A stretch of DNA of 53,181 nt from Bdellovibrionaceae bacterium UBA6776 (GCA_002453155.1 DKGG01000035.1:1-53181), one strand, 5' to 3'; shown: positions 1 through 8,617, counted from the first letter of the stretch. A program made the numbers and translations. The notes: generated from the letters alone by a model not told the origin.

Positions 1-690
1 GGATACAATTCTCTTTTTGATTATTTGGTGAGGGGTCTCAACTACTCCGAAACCACCGCCTATCAAAGACAGGCCTGCGTCCGCTTGGCAAAAGAAGTTC
101 CCGAGATCAAACAGAAAATAGATCAGGGAAGTCTTACACTTTCGGCTGTGACCACAGCATTTAGGCACCTTCGAAGAAAGCCGGTGGCAGAAAAGAGAAA
201 AGTTTTAAAAATTATGGAGAACAAGTCTTCCAGAGAAATCAAAAAGATGTTTTTGGAACCCACACCCACAATAAAAATCAAAAAAACAGAATATGTGGAC
301 AAAGTGCATTTGAGGTTGGAATTGACCCATGAACAAAACCAGAAATTGGAAAAGTTGAAAGCACTGAAGTCACACAAACACAATGTAGAAAGTCTTTTGG
401 TGGAGCTGATTGAAAAGGAACTCAAATCTTATGAGAATGTTCAGCGGAAACCTTCAGAATCCAGAGAGGACAAAGAGCTTTGTGCACCAAAATCGAAGAA
501 TCCCCGGCAAATTTCCAAGCGCCTACGAAATGATGTGTTAAGGACAGCAAACTACAAATGCCAATATCCAGGTTGTGAATCCAAACACTTTTTGCAAATA
601 GATCACATTCATCCAGTAAGACTCGGTGGCGATCAACGACGAAGCAATTTGCAGGTATTGTGTTCCACCCACAACCGCCACAAAAGCTGA
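1..690 (+). CDS. HNH endonuclease with DUF222-like N-terminal region (5' end outside the window)
   Basis: The reading frame is open from base 1, and the first residues (GYNSLFDYL) match the interior of the full-length paralogue at 41592-42392. The gene therefore starts upstream of the window and a TTG or GTG near base 25 is not its true start. About 36 N-terminal residues are missing. The C-terminal domain shows a CxxxxC pair (CQYPGC), IDHIHPV, a conserved Asn in SNLQ and a final CSTHN, which together form a zinc-supported HNH (beta-beta-alpha metal) nuclease fold. The middle is rich in Lys and Glu. Proteins of this layout are often multicopy in Bdellovibrio-like genomes and resemble the DUF222/13E12 HNH proteins of actinobacteria. 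The DNA target and role are unknown. A mosaic of repeats follows directly. Confidence 0.85.
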   Translation, partial: GYNSLFDYLVRGLNYSETTAYQRQACVRLAKEVPEIKQKIDQGSLTLSAVTTAFRHLRRKPVAEKRKVLKIMENKSSREIKKMFLEPTPTIKIKKTEYVDKVHLRLELTHEQNQKLEKLKALKSHKHNVESLLVELIEKELKSYENVQRKPSESREDKELCAPKSKNPRQISKRLRNDVLRTANYKCQYPGCESKHFLQIDHIHPVRLGGDQRRSNLQVLCSTHNRHKS

Positions 691-1362
691 TCCTCAAGAA
701 AGAAGGAACCCTTCTTTCAGTTAAAGTAAAGTTTTTAAGTTCCATTTTCTCTTTGAGTAAACCTCAAGAAAATAGGAGGTGATTTGCCCGAAGGGCAAAG
801 ACTTGTGAGCCCATGGATGGGCGCGTTTGCTCGAGGAGACAATGGAAACTAAAAAACTAGCTAGATATGCTGGAAGAACTCATGGAAGAGTGTGTCCGCT
901 TCTATGAAATTTGGAATTTGGGAAATAAGAATTCATACGCGGAAACAGAGCCCATGGATGGATTTGTGTGAACGAAGTTAAAAAAGATGTCAACCTTGCC
1001 GCAACGTTTAGTAGGCACCATAAACTCGATCGGATTCTTGTTATGAGATTTGAAATTTATAAAGCCAGACCTCAAGAAGACAGGATGTGATTTTTCCAGG
1101 CATGAATTCCTATTTCTAAATTCTAAAATTCATAGAAAAGGACCTCCAGCAAGCAGGAGGCGTTTCGCCCAAAGGGCAAATGCTGGAAGAACTCACGGAT
1201 GAGTGTGTCCGGCTCTATGAAATATAGAATTGGAAAACAGGAACTTGTACACAGGAAAAGACCTCTTGGAAGCAGGATGCCCTCATTTAGATAAAGTTCT
1301 TTTTAGAGTTCAGTGATCTCCATGAGGAAACCTCAAGAAAACAGGATGTGATTTTTCCAAAT
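691..1362. repeat. Mosaic of dispersed repeat modules between the HNH gene and the recA terminator
   Basis: No convincing gene is present in these roughly 670 bp. Module A (ACCTCAAGAAAACAGGATGT followed by GATTTTTCC) occurs near 761-788, 1069-1097 and 1330-1358, with degraded versions near 1141 and 1257. Module B (starts GCTGGAAGAACTCATGGA, then GTGTCCGCTTCTATGAAAT) occurs at about 869-905 and 1180-1220, with a degenerate inverted piece at about 1107-1137. A 31-bp module C lies at 990-1020. The same A and B modules reappear inverted at the right end of the window (about 53074-53181). Small open frames inside module B, for example 867-971, are broken by indels or stops in other copies, so the repeat seems to be conserved as nucleotide sequence rather than as protein. 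Confidence 0.8.
990..1020 (-). repeat. 31-bp repeat module C, copy 1
   Basis: This stretch ends in GTTTAGTAGGCACCA and is the reverse complement of 41325-41355 with a single mismatch (C versus T), so 30 of 31 bases match over a 40-kb distance. Copy 1 lies about 300 bp downstream of the first HNH gene. Copy 2 lies about 240 bp upstream of the second HNH gene. Confidence 0.8.
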
Positions 1363-1390
1363 AAAAAAGGCGACCGAAGTCGCCTTTTTT
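1363..1390. terminator. Bidirectional factor-independent terminator downstream of recA
   Basis: A 12-bp perfect stem is made of six A, GGCGAC, the loop CGAA, GTCGCC and six T. A T-run is present on either strand, so it can stop transcription from recA (minus strand) and from the repeat region (plus strand). Confidence 0.88.
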
Positions 1391-1446
1391 AAAACCTCAC
1401 ACAAGAGACATTCTGTTGCATGAGGTCTCTGAAATTTTACAAACAA

Positions 1447-2592
1447 CTAATGCTTCTTGGCCTTCTTTGCAGAAGTGGCTTTTTTGGTGGAAGTCTTTTC
1501 TTCCTCCGCCTTTTCTGCAAGTTCTGCAGCAGCTTCCATTTTGGCCGATCCTGTGGCCGCGGCTCCAGGGCCATTGCCACCGATTCCATTGGCTTCCAAG
1601 ATTTTGGTTCTCAAATCAGCCATCATCTCTGGATGCTCTTTCAAAAAGGATTTTGCCTGATCTCGACCCTGTCCCATGCGCTCTCCATTGATGGAGTACC
1701 AAGCGCCCGACTTGTCGATCAAATCATGCTTCACACCCAAATCTAAAATGTCACCTTCTGCAGAGATCCCTTCTCCGTACATCAAATCAAATTCCACTTT
1801 GGCAAAAGGAGGAGCCATTTTGTTTTTCACAACTTTCACCGCAGTTCGGTTTCCAGCCACTTTGTCGCCGGTTTGAATGGCGCCAATCCGTCGCACATCC
1901 AATCGCACGGAAGAATAAAACTTCAACGCGTTTCCGCCGGTGGTGGTTTCAGGGTTTCCAAACATCACACCAATTTTCATTCGAATTTGGTTGATGAAAA
2001 TCACCAAAGTGTTGGAGCGGTTGATCGCACCGGTCAATTTTCTCAAAGCTTGAGACATCAAGCGCGCTTGAAGACCCATGTGAGAATCTCCCATGTCCCC
2101 TTCAATCTCTGCACGTGGAGTCAATGCCGCCACAGAATCCACAACCAACATGTCCACAGCTCCAGAACGCACCAAGGTCTCAACGATCTCTAGCGCCTGT
2201 TCACCGGTGTCTGGTTGAGAAACCAACATGTCATCCACGTTGACTCCAAGTTTTCGTGCATAACTGATGTCCAATGCGTGTTCCGCATCCACGAAGGCGA
2301 CAGTTCCACCGGCCTTCTGCGCTTGAGCAATGGTCGATAGAGCCAATGTGGTTTTACCCGAACTTTCTGGCCCGTAAATTTCAACGATACGACCTTTTGG
2401 AAGACCACCAATGCCCAAACCAATATCCAAGCTCAAAGCACCTGTGCTGTAAGTGGGAACGTTGGCGAAAGGATTTTGATCTCCTCCCAACTTCATGATG
2501 GAACCTTTACCAAATTGTTTTTCAATGGAAGAAATTGCCAATTCGAGAGCTTTCGATTTGTCTGAATTGTTGGAAGCGGACGTTGTTGCCAT
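1447..2592 (-). CDS. recA: RecA recombinase
   Basis: RecA forms filaments on single-stranded DNA, drives ATP-dependent strand exchange and stimulates LexA-type repressor cleavage. At 381 residues the length is typical, with a Lys/Ala-rich C-terminal tail. Visible motifs are the Walker A GPESSGKTT, the Walker B LVVDSVAALTPRAEIEGD, the L1 region around MGLQARLMSQALRKL, and the L2 segment FINQIRMKIGVMFGNPETTT. The ATG start is supported by an AAGGAG ribosome site directly upstream. It is probably the last gene of a pgpA-cinA-recA unit and is followed by a strong terminator. recX is not adjacent but lies in the divergent pilT-recX-alaS operon. No LexA box could be assigned by eye. Confidence 0.98.
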   Translation of the reverse strand: MATTSASNNSDKSKALELAISSIEKQFGKGSIMKLGGDQNPFANVPTYSTGALSLDIGLGIGGLPKGRIVEIYGPESSGKTTLALSTIAQAQKAGGTVAFVDAEHALDISYARKLGVNVDDMLVSQPDTGEQALEIVETLVRSGAVDMLVVDSVAALTPRAEIEGDMGDSHMGLQARLMSQALRKLTGAINRSNTLVIFINQIRMKIGVMFGNPETTTGGNALKFYSSVRLDVRRIGAIQTGDKVAGNRTAVKVVKNKMAPPFAKVEFDLMYGEGISAEGDILDLGVKHDLIDKSGAWYSINGERMGQGRDQAKSFLKEHPEMMADLRTKILEANGIGGNGPGAAATGSAKMEAAAELAEKAEEEKTSTKKATSAKKAKKH

Positions 2593-2645
2593 GGAAACTC
2601 CTTTATACGGTTATTTTTGAGATAAAACCCGAACCCGACCTTGAC

Positions 2646-3176
2646 CTATCTGACCGCACTTAGAAGAAAATCGAAAGCAAAAATCACAGATTGTCGCTGA
2701 ATGTCTTCACGTTGCAAAGCCCCAACAGGCGCGGAAAAGATTCTTTTCTCTTGCCTTTCAAAATGGGGGCCGAGCAACCCAAAACACACCGTTCCCACCG
2801 GCTTTTCTGCAGATCCGCCTCCCGGTCCCGCCACTCCAGAAACGGACAGACACCAATCCACATTTAAAACCTTCGTGCCGCCAAGCGCCATTGCCTTAAC
2901 CACAGGCAAACTGACCTCTCCTTCCGATTGAATGACCGCGGAAGGAACATGAAGCACAGATTCTTTCACGGAGCCCGCGTAAGAGACCACGGCACCTTTG
3001 TAAAAGGAAGACACTCCCGATTGGGCCACAACGGCCGCAGACAGCAAACCACCGGTACAGCTTTCACAAAACCCCAAGGTCCACTTCTTTTGTTCAAACA
3101 GAGTTTGCACTTCCAAGACCTGAGGCTGGAATTCTTTTAAGTCCATGGAGGGGTCCATCCCGATTGAAAAATCCAT
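2646..3176 (-). CDS. pncC: CinA C-terminal domain protein (nicotinamide-nucleotide amidohydrolase family)
   Basis: This is a stand-alone CinA C-terminal domain of 176 residues or slightly fewer. The family deamidates nicotinamide mononucleotide to nicotinate mononucleotide in pyridine-nucleotide salvage. The family signatures are GFCESCTGGLLSAAV with the conserved Ser/Cys region, FYKGAVVSYAGSVKES, and VSGVAGPGGGSAEKPVGTV. The N-terminal molybdopterin-binding-like half of full CinA is absent, as in E. coli PncC. The frame overlaps the end of pgpA by about 40 bp. Starts at 3176, 3158 and 3146 are all possible, and none has a good ribosome site. Placement just before recA resembles the common cinA-recA pairing. 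Confidence 0.88.
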   Translation of the reverse strand: MDFSIGMDPSMDLKEFQPQVLEVQTLFEQKKWTLGFCESCTGGLLSAAVVAQSGVSSFYKGAVVSYAGSVKESVLHVPSAVIQSEGEVSLPVVKAMALGGTKVLNVDWCLSVSGVAGPGGGSAEKPVGTVCFGLLGPHFERQEKRIFSAPVGALQREDIQRQSVIFAFDFLLSAVR

Positions 3177-3649
3177 TGAAAGATCAGGTTGGTCAAAATG
3201 CCCGCCACCAAATCGTCGGCCATCACTCCCATTCCTCCTCGATTTTTCAAATCAAAAAACGAAACGGGCGGTGGTTTCAAAATGTCAAAAAAGCGAAAGA
3301 CCAAAAAAGTTCCAATCACATAGAACGCGTTGAAAGGGAGCCAGGTCATGGCCACAAAGTAGCCCACCACCTCGTCGATGATCACTTCTCGAGGATCTCC
3401 GGACGAAGAGGACTTGCAATAAAGATCGGCGGTGACCACGCCCACAACCGCTCCAAAAAAAACCAGGATTAAAAATTCCAAGTGCCCCAACTTTTGAGCC
3501 CCATAGACCATGGGAATGGCCGCCAAGGTCCCCCAGGTTCCAGAAGCTTTGGGCACATAACCCAGACCAAAAACGGTCGCCAATTGTCGAGCCAGCCAGA
3601 CCAGAAAATATCCTTTCGTTTTTCCAGAATTGGAACTTCGTTGTAGCAT
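3137..3649 (-). CDS. pgpA: Phosphatidylglycerophosphatase A
   Basis: PgpA dephosphorylates phosphatidylglycerol phosphate to phosphatidylglycerol at the inner membrane. The frame is open further upstream, but only the part from 3649 resembles the family. It begins with MLQRSS, giving 170 residues, and the family motif FGLGYVPKASGTWGTLAA follows. Further signatures are DPREVIIDEVVGYF, FRFFDILKPPP and GGMGVMADDLVAG, with several hydrophobic segments. The start lies only 10 bp from the divergent pilT start, so the promoter must lie inside pilT. The gene overlaps the pncC start and heads the pgpA-pncC-recA unit. Confidence 0.9.
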   Translation of the reverse strand: MLQRSSNSGKTKGYFLVWLARQLATVFGLGYVPKASGTWGTLAAIPMVYGAQKLGHLEFLILVFFGAVVGVVTADLYCKSSSSGDPREVIIDEVVGYFVAMTWLPFNAFYVIGTFLVFRFFDILKPPPVSFFDLKNRGGMGVMADDLVAGILTNLIFQWIFQSGWTPPWT

Positions 3650-3659
3650 TAAAGAAGCT

Positions 3660-4880
3660 ATGACACTTGATGAGATTTTGAAAGCTTCAATGCAGAAAGG
3701 TGCATCGGACATCCACCTGAAGGCAGGCCTTACACCTGTGATTCGAAAAGATGGTTTGCTGCGTCCCCTTTCTTCACGCATTCCCCCATTGACCATCGAA
3801 CAGATGGATTATTTGGCACAGACCATCTTGGATGATCAGCAGAAGGAAACTTTAAAAAATCTCAAAGAAGTGGATGCGGGTTATGGAGTTTCAGGCCTGG
3901 GACGTTTTCGCGTCAGTCTGTTCTACCAACGGGGAACTTTAAGAATTGTGATTCGTGCCATTCCCCACGTGGTTCCCACCATTGAATCCCTCAACTTGCC
4001 CGCGGTGCTCAATCAAATTGCCCAAGTGGAACGGGGCTTGATTTTGGTGACTGGAGTGACCGGTTCCGGAAAATCCTCCACCTTGGCCGCCATTGTGGAT
4101 GACATCAACAAGCGCACCCACAAACACATTTTGACCTTGGAAGATCCCATTGAGTATTTGATTCGCGATCGCAAAAGTTTGATCACTCAAAGAGAAGTGG
4201 GATCAGACACCACGTCCTTTGCCAAAGCCCTTCGCGCCGGTCTTCGCCAAGATCCCGATGTGATTCTTGTGGGTGAGATGAGAGACCGCGAAACCGTAGA
4301 AATCGCCTTGATGGCCGCCGAAACGGGACATTTGGTGCTTTCCACCCTTCACACCATGGATGCCACGGAAACCGTCAACCGCATCCTTTCTTATTTCGAA
4401 GGGACTCAACAGCGACAAATCCGCATTCAATTGGCCTCTGTGCTGCAAGCAATCATTTCTCAAAGGCTGTGTGTCAAAGCCGATCAATCTGGAATGGTTC
4501 CCGCCGTTGAAATTTTGCGCAGCAGTCCTCGGGTGAAAGGAATGATCGTCAATCCCGAACACACCAAAGATTTGATCATTGCCATCGAAGAGGGCTACAC
4601 CGCTTGGGGCATGAGATCTTTTGATCAGAGTTTAATGGGCCTCTTAGAAAGAAAGTCGATCACCTTGGAGGAAGCCCTCAGACATGCCTCCCGCGCCGAA
4701 GACTTTCGCATCAAATTGGATGGAATCGCCTCTATGGATGGACGTGCTTGGTCCACAGAACATCACACCAGCGACAGCAAGAAAGACTGGAGCCAAGACG
4801 ACAGCGCGGACTTAGAAGTGATGGATCCTCGCAATTCCGAATCCAAAAGCTCGGGCTCAGGGAAGAAGTCCAAAAAATAA
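3660..4880 (+). CDS. pilT: Type IV pilus retraction ATPase PilT
   Basis: This cytoplasmic hexameric ATPase powers pilus retraction. The chosen ATG at 3660 gives MTLDEILKASMQKGASDIHL, the normal PilT beginning. A TTG at 3630 is in frame but extends beyond the family. Motifs are GVTGSGKSS (Walker A), LEDPIEYL (Asp box), ILVGEMRDRET (Walker B) and STLHTMDATETVNRIL (His box). The last 45 or so residues form an acidic then Lys/Ser-rich tail that looks disordered and is unusual for PilT. The gene leads the pilT-recX-alaS operon. Type IV pili are important for prey entry in Bdellovibrio, which fits the inferred host. Confidence 0.95.
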   Translation: MTLDEILKASMQKGASDIHLKAGLTPVIRKDGLLRPLSSRIPPLTIEQMDYLAQTILDDQQKETLKNLKEVDAGYGVSGLGRFRVSLFYQRGTLRIVIRAIPHVVPTIESLNLPAVLNQIAQVERGLILVTGVTGSGKSSTLAAIVDDINKRTHKHILTLEDPIEYLIRDRKSLITQREVGSDTTSFAKALRAGLRQDPDVILVGEMRDRETVEIALMAAETGHLVLSTLHTMDATETVNRILSYFEGTQQRQIRIQLASVLQAIISQRLCVKADQSGMVPAVEILRSSPRVKGMIVNPEHTKDLIIAIEEGYTAWGMRSFDQSLMGLLERKSITLEEALRHASRAEDFRIKLDGIASMDGRAWSTEHHTSDSKKDWSQDDSADLEVMDPRNSESKSSGSGKKSKK

Positions 4881-4916
4881 TCCCAATTTTCAACAGAATC
4901 AGGTACACGTGGAGAG

Positions 4917-5369
4917 ATGGAGGACGCAAAAAAACGTTACCTGAAAGCTCTCAATAAGGCTGCAGATCTGCTGGCCCGACGCAATCATTCTGAAAAAGAA
5001 CTGCGCGACAAATTGATCAAGTTTTTTGAAGAAGATTTGATCGATCAAGTGGTGGCGGAAGCGGTGGAGCGCCGGTGGTTACTGCCTCCAGAAGAATTGG
5101 CGGAAAGTGCGGCACGGTCCTGGTCTCGCTCTTTAAAAAGCGCCCGCTACATTCAAGAGCAATTGAAAAAACGTGGACTTCCCCATGTGGAGTGGCACGA
5201 AGAAGAAGAGCTGGAAAAAATGCGCGCACTCCTAAAGAAGAAATTTCGTTTCGATGAAGACGACCTTCTTCAATTGGATTACGAAACCCGCACCAAAGCA
5301 TACCGATTTTTAAAATACCGAGGCTTTACGGATGGCCTCATTCGAAAGGTGATTCATGAACAGTTCTGA
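4917..5369 (+). CDS. recX: RecX family regulator of RecA
   Basis: RecX proteins bind the RecA filament and limit its extension and activity. This 150-residue protein has the three-helix repeats of the family: ADLLARRNHSEKELRDKL near the start, ARYIQEQLKKRGLP in the middle, and KAYRFLKYRGFTDGLIRKVI at the end. It starts 36 bp after pilT and its 3' end overlaps alaS by 14 bp, suggesting translational coupling. The recX-alaS order recalls the recA-recX-alaS arrangement of many Proteobacteria, but here recA has been moved to the divergent operon about 2.3 kb away. Confidence 0.88.
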   Translation: MEDAKKRYLKALNKAADLLARRNHSEKELRDKLIKFFEEDLIDQVVAEAVERRWLLPPEELAESAARSWSRSLKSARYIQEQLKKRGLPHVEWHEEEELEKMRALLKKKFRFDEDDLLQLDYETRTKAYRFLKYRGFTDGLIRKVIHEQF

Positions 5370-8037
5370 GTTGCGCGAAAAATTCTTAAAGTACTTTCAA
5401 GACCACGGACACGAAAGAGTTCAAAGTTCCAGCCTTGTGCCCCAAGGGGATTCCACCTTGCTTTTCACCAATGCGGGGATGAACCAGTTCAAAAACGTCT
5501 TCTTAGGAGCGGAAAAACGCCCCTACACCCGAGCGGCATCCTCACAAAAATGCGTGCGCGCCGGCGGAAAACACAACGACTTGGAAAATGTCGGTTGGAC
5601 GGCCCGTCACCACACTTTTTTTGAAATGCTCGGAAATTTTTCTTTTGGTGACTACTTTAAAAAGGACGCCATTCACTACGCTTGGAAATTCATTTTGGAA
5701 GAGCTTCAACTTCCCAAAGACCGTTTGTATGTGACGGTTTTTGAAGAAGACGATGAGGCTGCGGAGATCTGGCACAAACAAGAAGGAATTCCGAAAGATC
5801 GCATTTACCGCTTTGGAGAAAAAGACAACTTCTGGCGCATGGGAGACACTGGGCCCTGTGGTCCTTGTTCTGAAATCTTTTATGACCTGGGAGATCAAGT
5901 GGGTGGAGATCCCAAGGAAAATGTCATGGGCGGCGAAGGTGACCGCTTTATGGAAATTTGGAACCTGGTCTTTATGCAGTACAATGACGACGGTCAGGGG
6001 AACCTCACCGCCCTTCCCAACCCTTCCATCGACACCGGAATGGGTTTGGAACGTCTTACAACCGTCATGCAAAATCAGATCAGCAATTATCACACCGATG
6101 TTTTTATGGATTTGATTCACAAGATTGAGTCCGTTTGTGGAAAGAGCTATCAAATCAAAGGCGGCGACACTCCTGAGAATGTGGCCTTTCGAGTATTGGC
6201 CGATCACTCTCGAGCGATTTCATTTTTGATTGCGGATGGAGTGCTTCCTTCCAACGAAGGGCGTGGCTATGTTCTTCGACGCATTCTCCGTCGAGCCATT
6301 CGATTTGGCCGTGAACTTTCCAAATCTGAAAGTTTACTTCTACCCGCTTCCCTCGAAGTGATTGAGAAGATGTCTCAAGCTTACCCGGAGCTGAAAAATC
6401 AAAAGTCGCTGATTGAAATGACTTTGAAAGATGAAGAGCAACGTTTTCTCAGCACCTTGGATCAAGGATTGAAAATTCTCGAAGAGGAATTGGGACGTTT
6501 GCCCCAAGGAGGAACCCTTTCCGGCGCAGAAGCCTTTAAACTCTACGACACTTTTGGTTTTCCTGTGGATCTCACGCGATTGATTGCCGAGGAAAAAGGC
6601 TTTCACGTGGATGAGCAAGGATTTGAAAGTAAAATTAAAGCGGCAAAAGAAATGGCCCGTCGCAGTTGGAAGGGAAAAGCGCTGTCAGGAGACGAAGCCT
6701 TTTTGAAAACCTGGACTCAAGACATCAAAGATCAAGAAGGCCCCACCCTCTTTACGGGCTATTCGAGCACAGCAGAAACCGGGACCATTTTGTCCTTGAG
6801 TGATTTGAAATCCAAACAAGACACTTTAAAATCCGATCAAGAAGGATTTGTCATTTTGAAATCCACTCCTTTCTATGCTGAAGGTGGTGGTCAAGTGGGC
6901 GATCATGGATCCCTCCACGGCTCCAAAGGGAAGGCCGAAATCCTCGATTGCATCAAACAAAATGACATCCACCTTCATCGCATCAAAGTCACCGAAGGTG
7001 AAATCTTTGTGGGCGACTCTGTCTTGGTGCAAGTGGATGGAAGTGACCGTCGGGATACGGCAAACAACCACTCCGCCACTCACCTTTTACACTGGGCCCT
7101 TCGAAAGGTCCTGGGAGATCACGTTTCCCAAGCAGGATCTTTGGTGGAAAGTGATCGCCTTCGTTTCGACTTCACTCACAACAAACCCTTAACGCCTCAG
7201 GAACTGGAGCAGGTAGAATCTTTGGTGGCGGGTGAAATTGCCGCCGCCCATAATGTTCAAGCCGAAGTTCTTCCCCAAAAAGAAGCTTTGAAAAAAGGCG
7301 CCATGGCTCTTTTTGGTGAGAAATATGGAGACGAAGTTCGTGTGATCACCATGGGCCCGCAGTCCATTGAATTTTGCGGAGGCACCCATGTTCAGAACAC
7401 CTCTCAAATTCTGTGTTTTAAAATTGTCAGCGAAAGTGGCGTCAGTGCCGGCGTTCGACGCATGGAGGCCCTCACGGGACTTCGCGCTTTGGAATACTTG
7501 AATCTGTTGGCGAAGCAATCTCAACAGGCTCGCAGCGCCTTGGGGCAAGGAGCCTCTTGGGAAAAGATTTTGAATGACAACAATCCGAGCGAACTTCGCG
7601 AAGGAGTTGAAAAACTTCAAGGAGAAGTCAAAAAACTTCGTGGAGAGATCAAAGATCTTAAAGGCTCCAGCGTGGACGTTGAGGAATTGATCAAAGAGGC
7701 TCACGATTTTAAAGTGGAATCTTTGGAAGGAAAGTGGCTTTTTGTTTCTACGGACTTGGACGATCGAAAAGTTTTAAGTGAGCTGTCGGACAAGCTGCGC
7801 GACAAACTTTCACCCTCCATAGTGATCCTTACCGGACAAGGAAGCGACACCCACCCCATTTTGGTTTCGGTGTCGAAAGAACTTTCTCAAAAAATCAAAG
7901 CCGGCGATGTCTTAAAAGACATCGCTTCCAAGTGGGGCGGCAAGGGTGGAGGACGCCCCGATTTCGCCCAAGGAGCGGTGGCTTCTAAAGGAAGTTCCAA
8001 AGAAATTCAGGAAATCTTAAGCGCACGCATCCGTTAA
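5356..8037 (+). CDS. alaS: Alanyl-tRNA synthetase
   Basis: AlaRS charges tRNA-Ala and edits mischarged Ser and Gly. At 893 residues the length is close to the bacterial norm. The class II catalytic core starts with FTNAGMNQFKNVFLG and includes the RAASSQKCVRAGGKHNDLE and RHHTFFEMLGNFSFGDY regions. The editing domain shows the zinc ligands HSATH and CGGTH. A coiled-coil linker and a C-terminal DHHA1 domain (GGKGGGRPDFAQGA) follow. The start overlaps recX, so expression is probably coupled to pilT-recX. Confidence 0.98.
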   Translation: MNSSELREKFLKYFQDHGHERVQSSSLVPQGDSTLLFTNAGMNQFKNVFLGAEKRPYTRAASSQKCVRAGGKHNDLENVGWTARHHTFFEMLGNFSFGDYFKKDAIHYAWKFILEELQLPKDRLYVTVFEEDDEAAEIWHKQEGIPKDRIYRFGEKDNFWRMGDTGPCGPCSEIFYDLGDQVGGDPKENVMGGEGDRFMEIWNLVFMQYNDDGQGNLTALPNPSIDTGMGLERLTTVMQNQISNYHTDVFMDLIHKIESVCGKSYQIKGGDTPENVAFRVLADHSRAISFLIADGVLPSNEGRGYVLRRILRRAIRFGRELSKSESLLLPASLEVIEKMSQAYPELKNQKSLIEMTLKDEEQRFLSTLDQGLKILEEELGRLPQGGTLSGAEAFKLYDTFGFPVDLTRLIAEEKGFHVDEQGFESKIKAAKEMARRSWKGKALSGDEAFLKTWTQDIKDQEGPTLFTGYSSTAETGTILSLSDLKSKQDTLKSDQEGFVILKSTPFYAEGGGQVGDHGSLHGSKGKAEILDCIKQNDIHLHRIKVTEGEIFVGDSVLVQVDGSDRRDTANNHSATHLLHWALRKVLGDHVSQAGSLVESDRLRFDFTHNKPLTPQELEQVESLVAGEIAAAHNVQAEVLPQKEALKKGAMALFGEKYGDEVRVITMGPQSIEFCGGTHVQNTSQILCFKIVSESGVSAGVRRMEALTGLRALEYLNLLAKQSQQARSALGQGASWEKILNDNNPSELREGVEKLQGEVKKLRGEIKDLKGSSVDVEELIKEAHDFKVESLEGKWLFVSTDLDDRKVLSELSDKLRDKLSPSIVILTGQGSDTHPILVSVSKELSQKIKAGDVLKDIASKWGGKGGGRPDFAQGAVASKGSSKEIQEILSARIR

Positions 8038-8076
8038 AAAATAATCACAATTGAGTCATAACCTTTTGAGGAAGTT

Positions 8077-8110
8077 TCAGTGCTCTTGCAAGACAATGTA
8101 AGAGCACTGA
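8077..8110 (+). promoter_or_regulatory. 11-bp hairpin in the alaS-CBS gene spacer
   Basis: TCAGTGCTCTT (8077-8087) pairs perfectly with AAGAGCACTGA (8100-8110) around a 12-base loop. It lies 40 bp after alaS and 23 bp before the CBS-gene start. There is no T-run after it, so it is not a typical intrinsic terminator. It may be a leader structure or a processing site. Confidence 0.4.
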
Positions 8111-8133
8111 GAAAAATCAACGGGGAGGTCTCA

Positions 8134-8613
8134 ATGCAAGTTCAAGATGTCATGAGCACAGAGGTCCAAGTCGTAAGCCCAGAAGATCGCATTGAACATG
8201 TTGTAAAGATCATGAAGTCCGGAAATTTCGGAGCCCTTCTTGTCGGATTGGATGACCGCCTTCGTGGGGTCATTACCGATCGTGACATTTTGATGCGCTC
8301 GTTGGCGGAAGAAAAATCTCCAGAAAACTGTTTTGTAAAAGACTGTATGTCTGATGGAATTCACTTTTGTTTTGAAGACGAAAATTTGATGGAAGCGGGT
8401 TTGAAAATGGCAGCTCACAAAACCCGACGCTTGGCGGTTTTGAATCGCCAAAAACGATTGGTGGGAATTGTCACTTTGTGTGACTTGGCCAAGGCCACGG
8501 ACTCCGACAACTTTATCCACCTGGCCTTAAAGGCCATTGCCACAGAAGATCCTCTGCAATCAGAAAGTCCCTACTGCGAATGGCACCAGGAACTTTCTTT
8601 TCACCCCATGTGA
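8134..8613 (+). CDS. CBS-domain pair protein
   Basis: The 159-residue protein consists almost only of two CBS motifs (Bateman module), which usually bind adenine nucleotides and act as energy or redox sensors. The first covers VQDVMSTEVQVVSPEDRI to GVITDRDILMRSL, and the second VKDCMSDGIHFCFEDENL to VGIVTLCDLAKA. The ATG at 8134 has a GGGGAGG ribosome site. An in-frame start at 8080 would fall inside the hairpin and is rejected. No effector domain is attached, so its partner is unknown. It ends 4 bp from the convergent ureohydrolase gene. Confidence 0.85.
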   Translation: MQVQDVMSTEVQVVSPEDRIEHVVKIMKSGNFGALLVGLDDRLRGVITDRDILMRSLAEEKSPENCFVKDCMSDGIHFCFEDENLMEAGLKMAAHKTRRLAVLNRQKRLVGIVTLCDLAKATDSDNFIHLALKAIATEDPLQSESPYCEWHQELSFHPM

Positions 8614-8617
8614 AGGT

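Noticed and set aside
750..1350. Repeats that could suggest a CRISPR array
   Set aside because: Unit lengths, spacing and orientation are irregular, and no cas gene is nearby.
3650..3796. Longer pgpA start inside pilT
   Set aside because: The extra 49 residues have no PgpA similarity and are antisense to the pilT N-terminus.
5542..6207. Long minus-strand open frame of 221 codons
   Set aside because: It lies wholly antisense inside alaS, with no ribosome site or domain, so it is a shadow frame.
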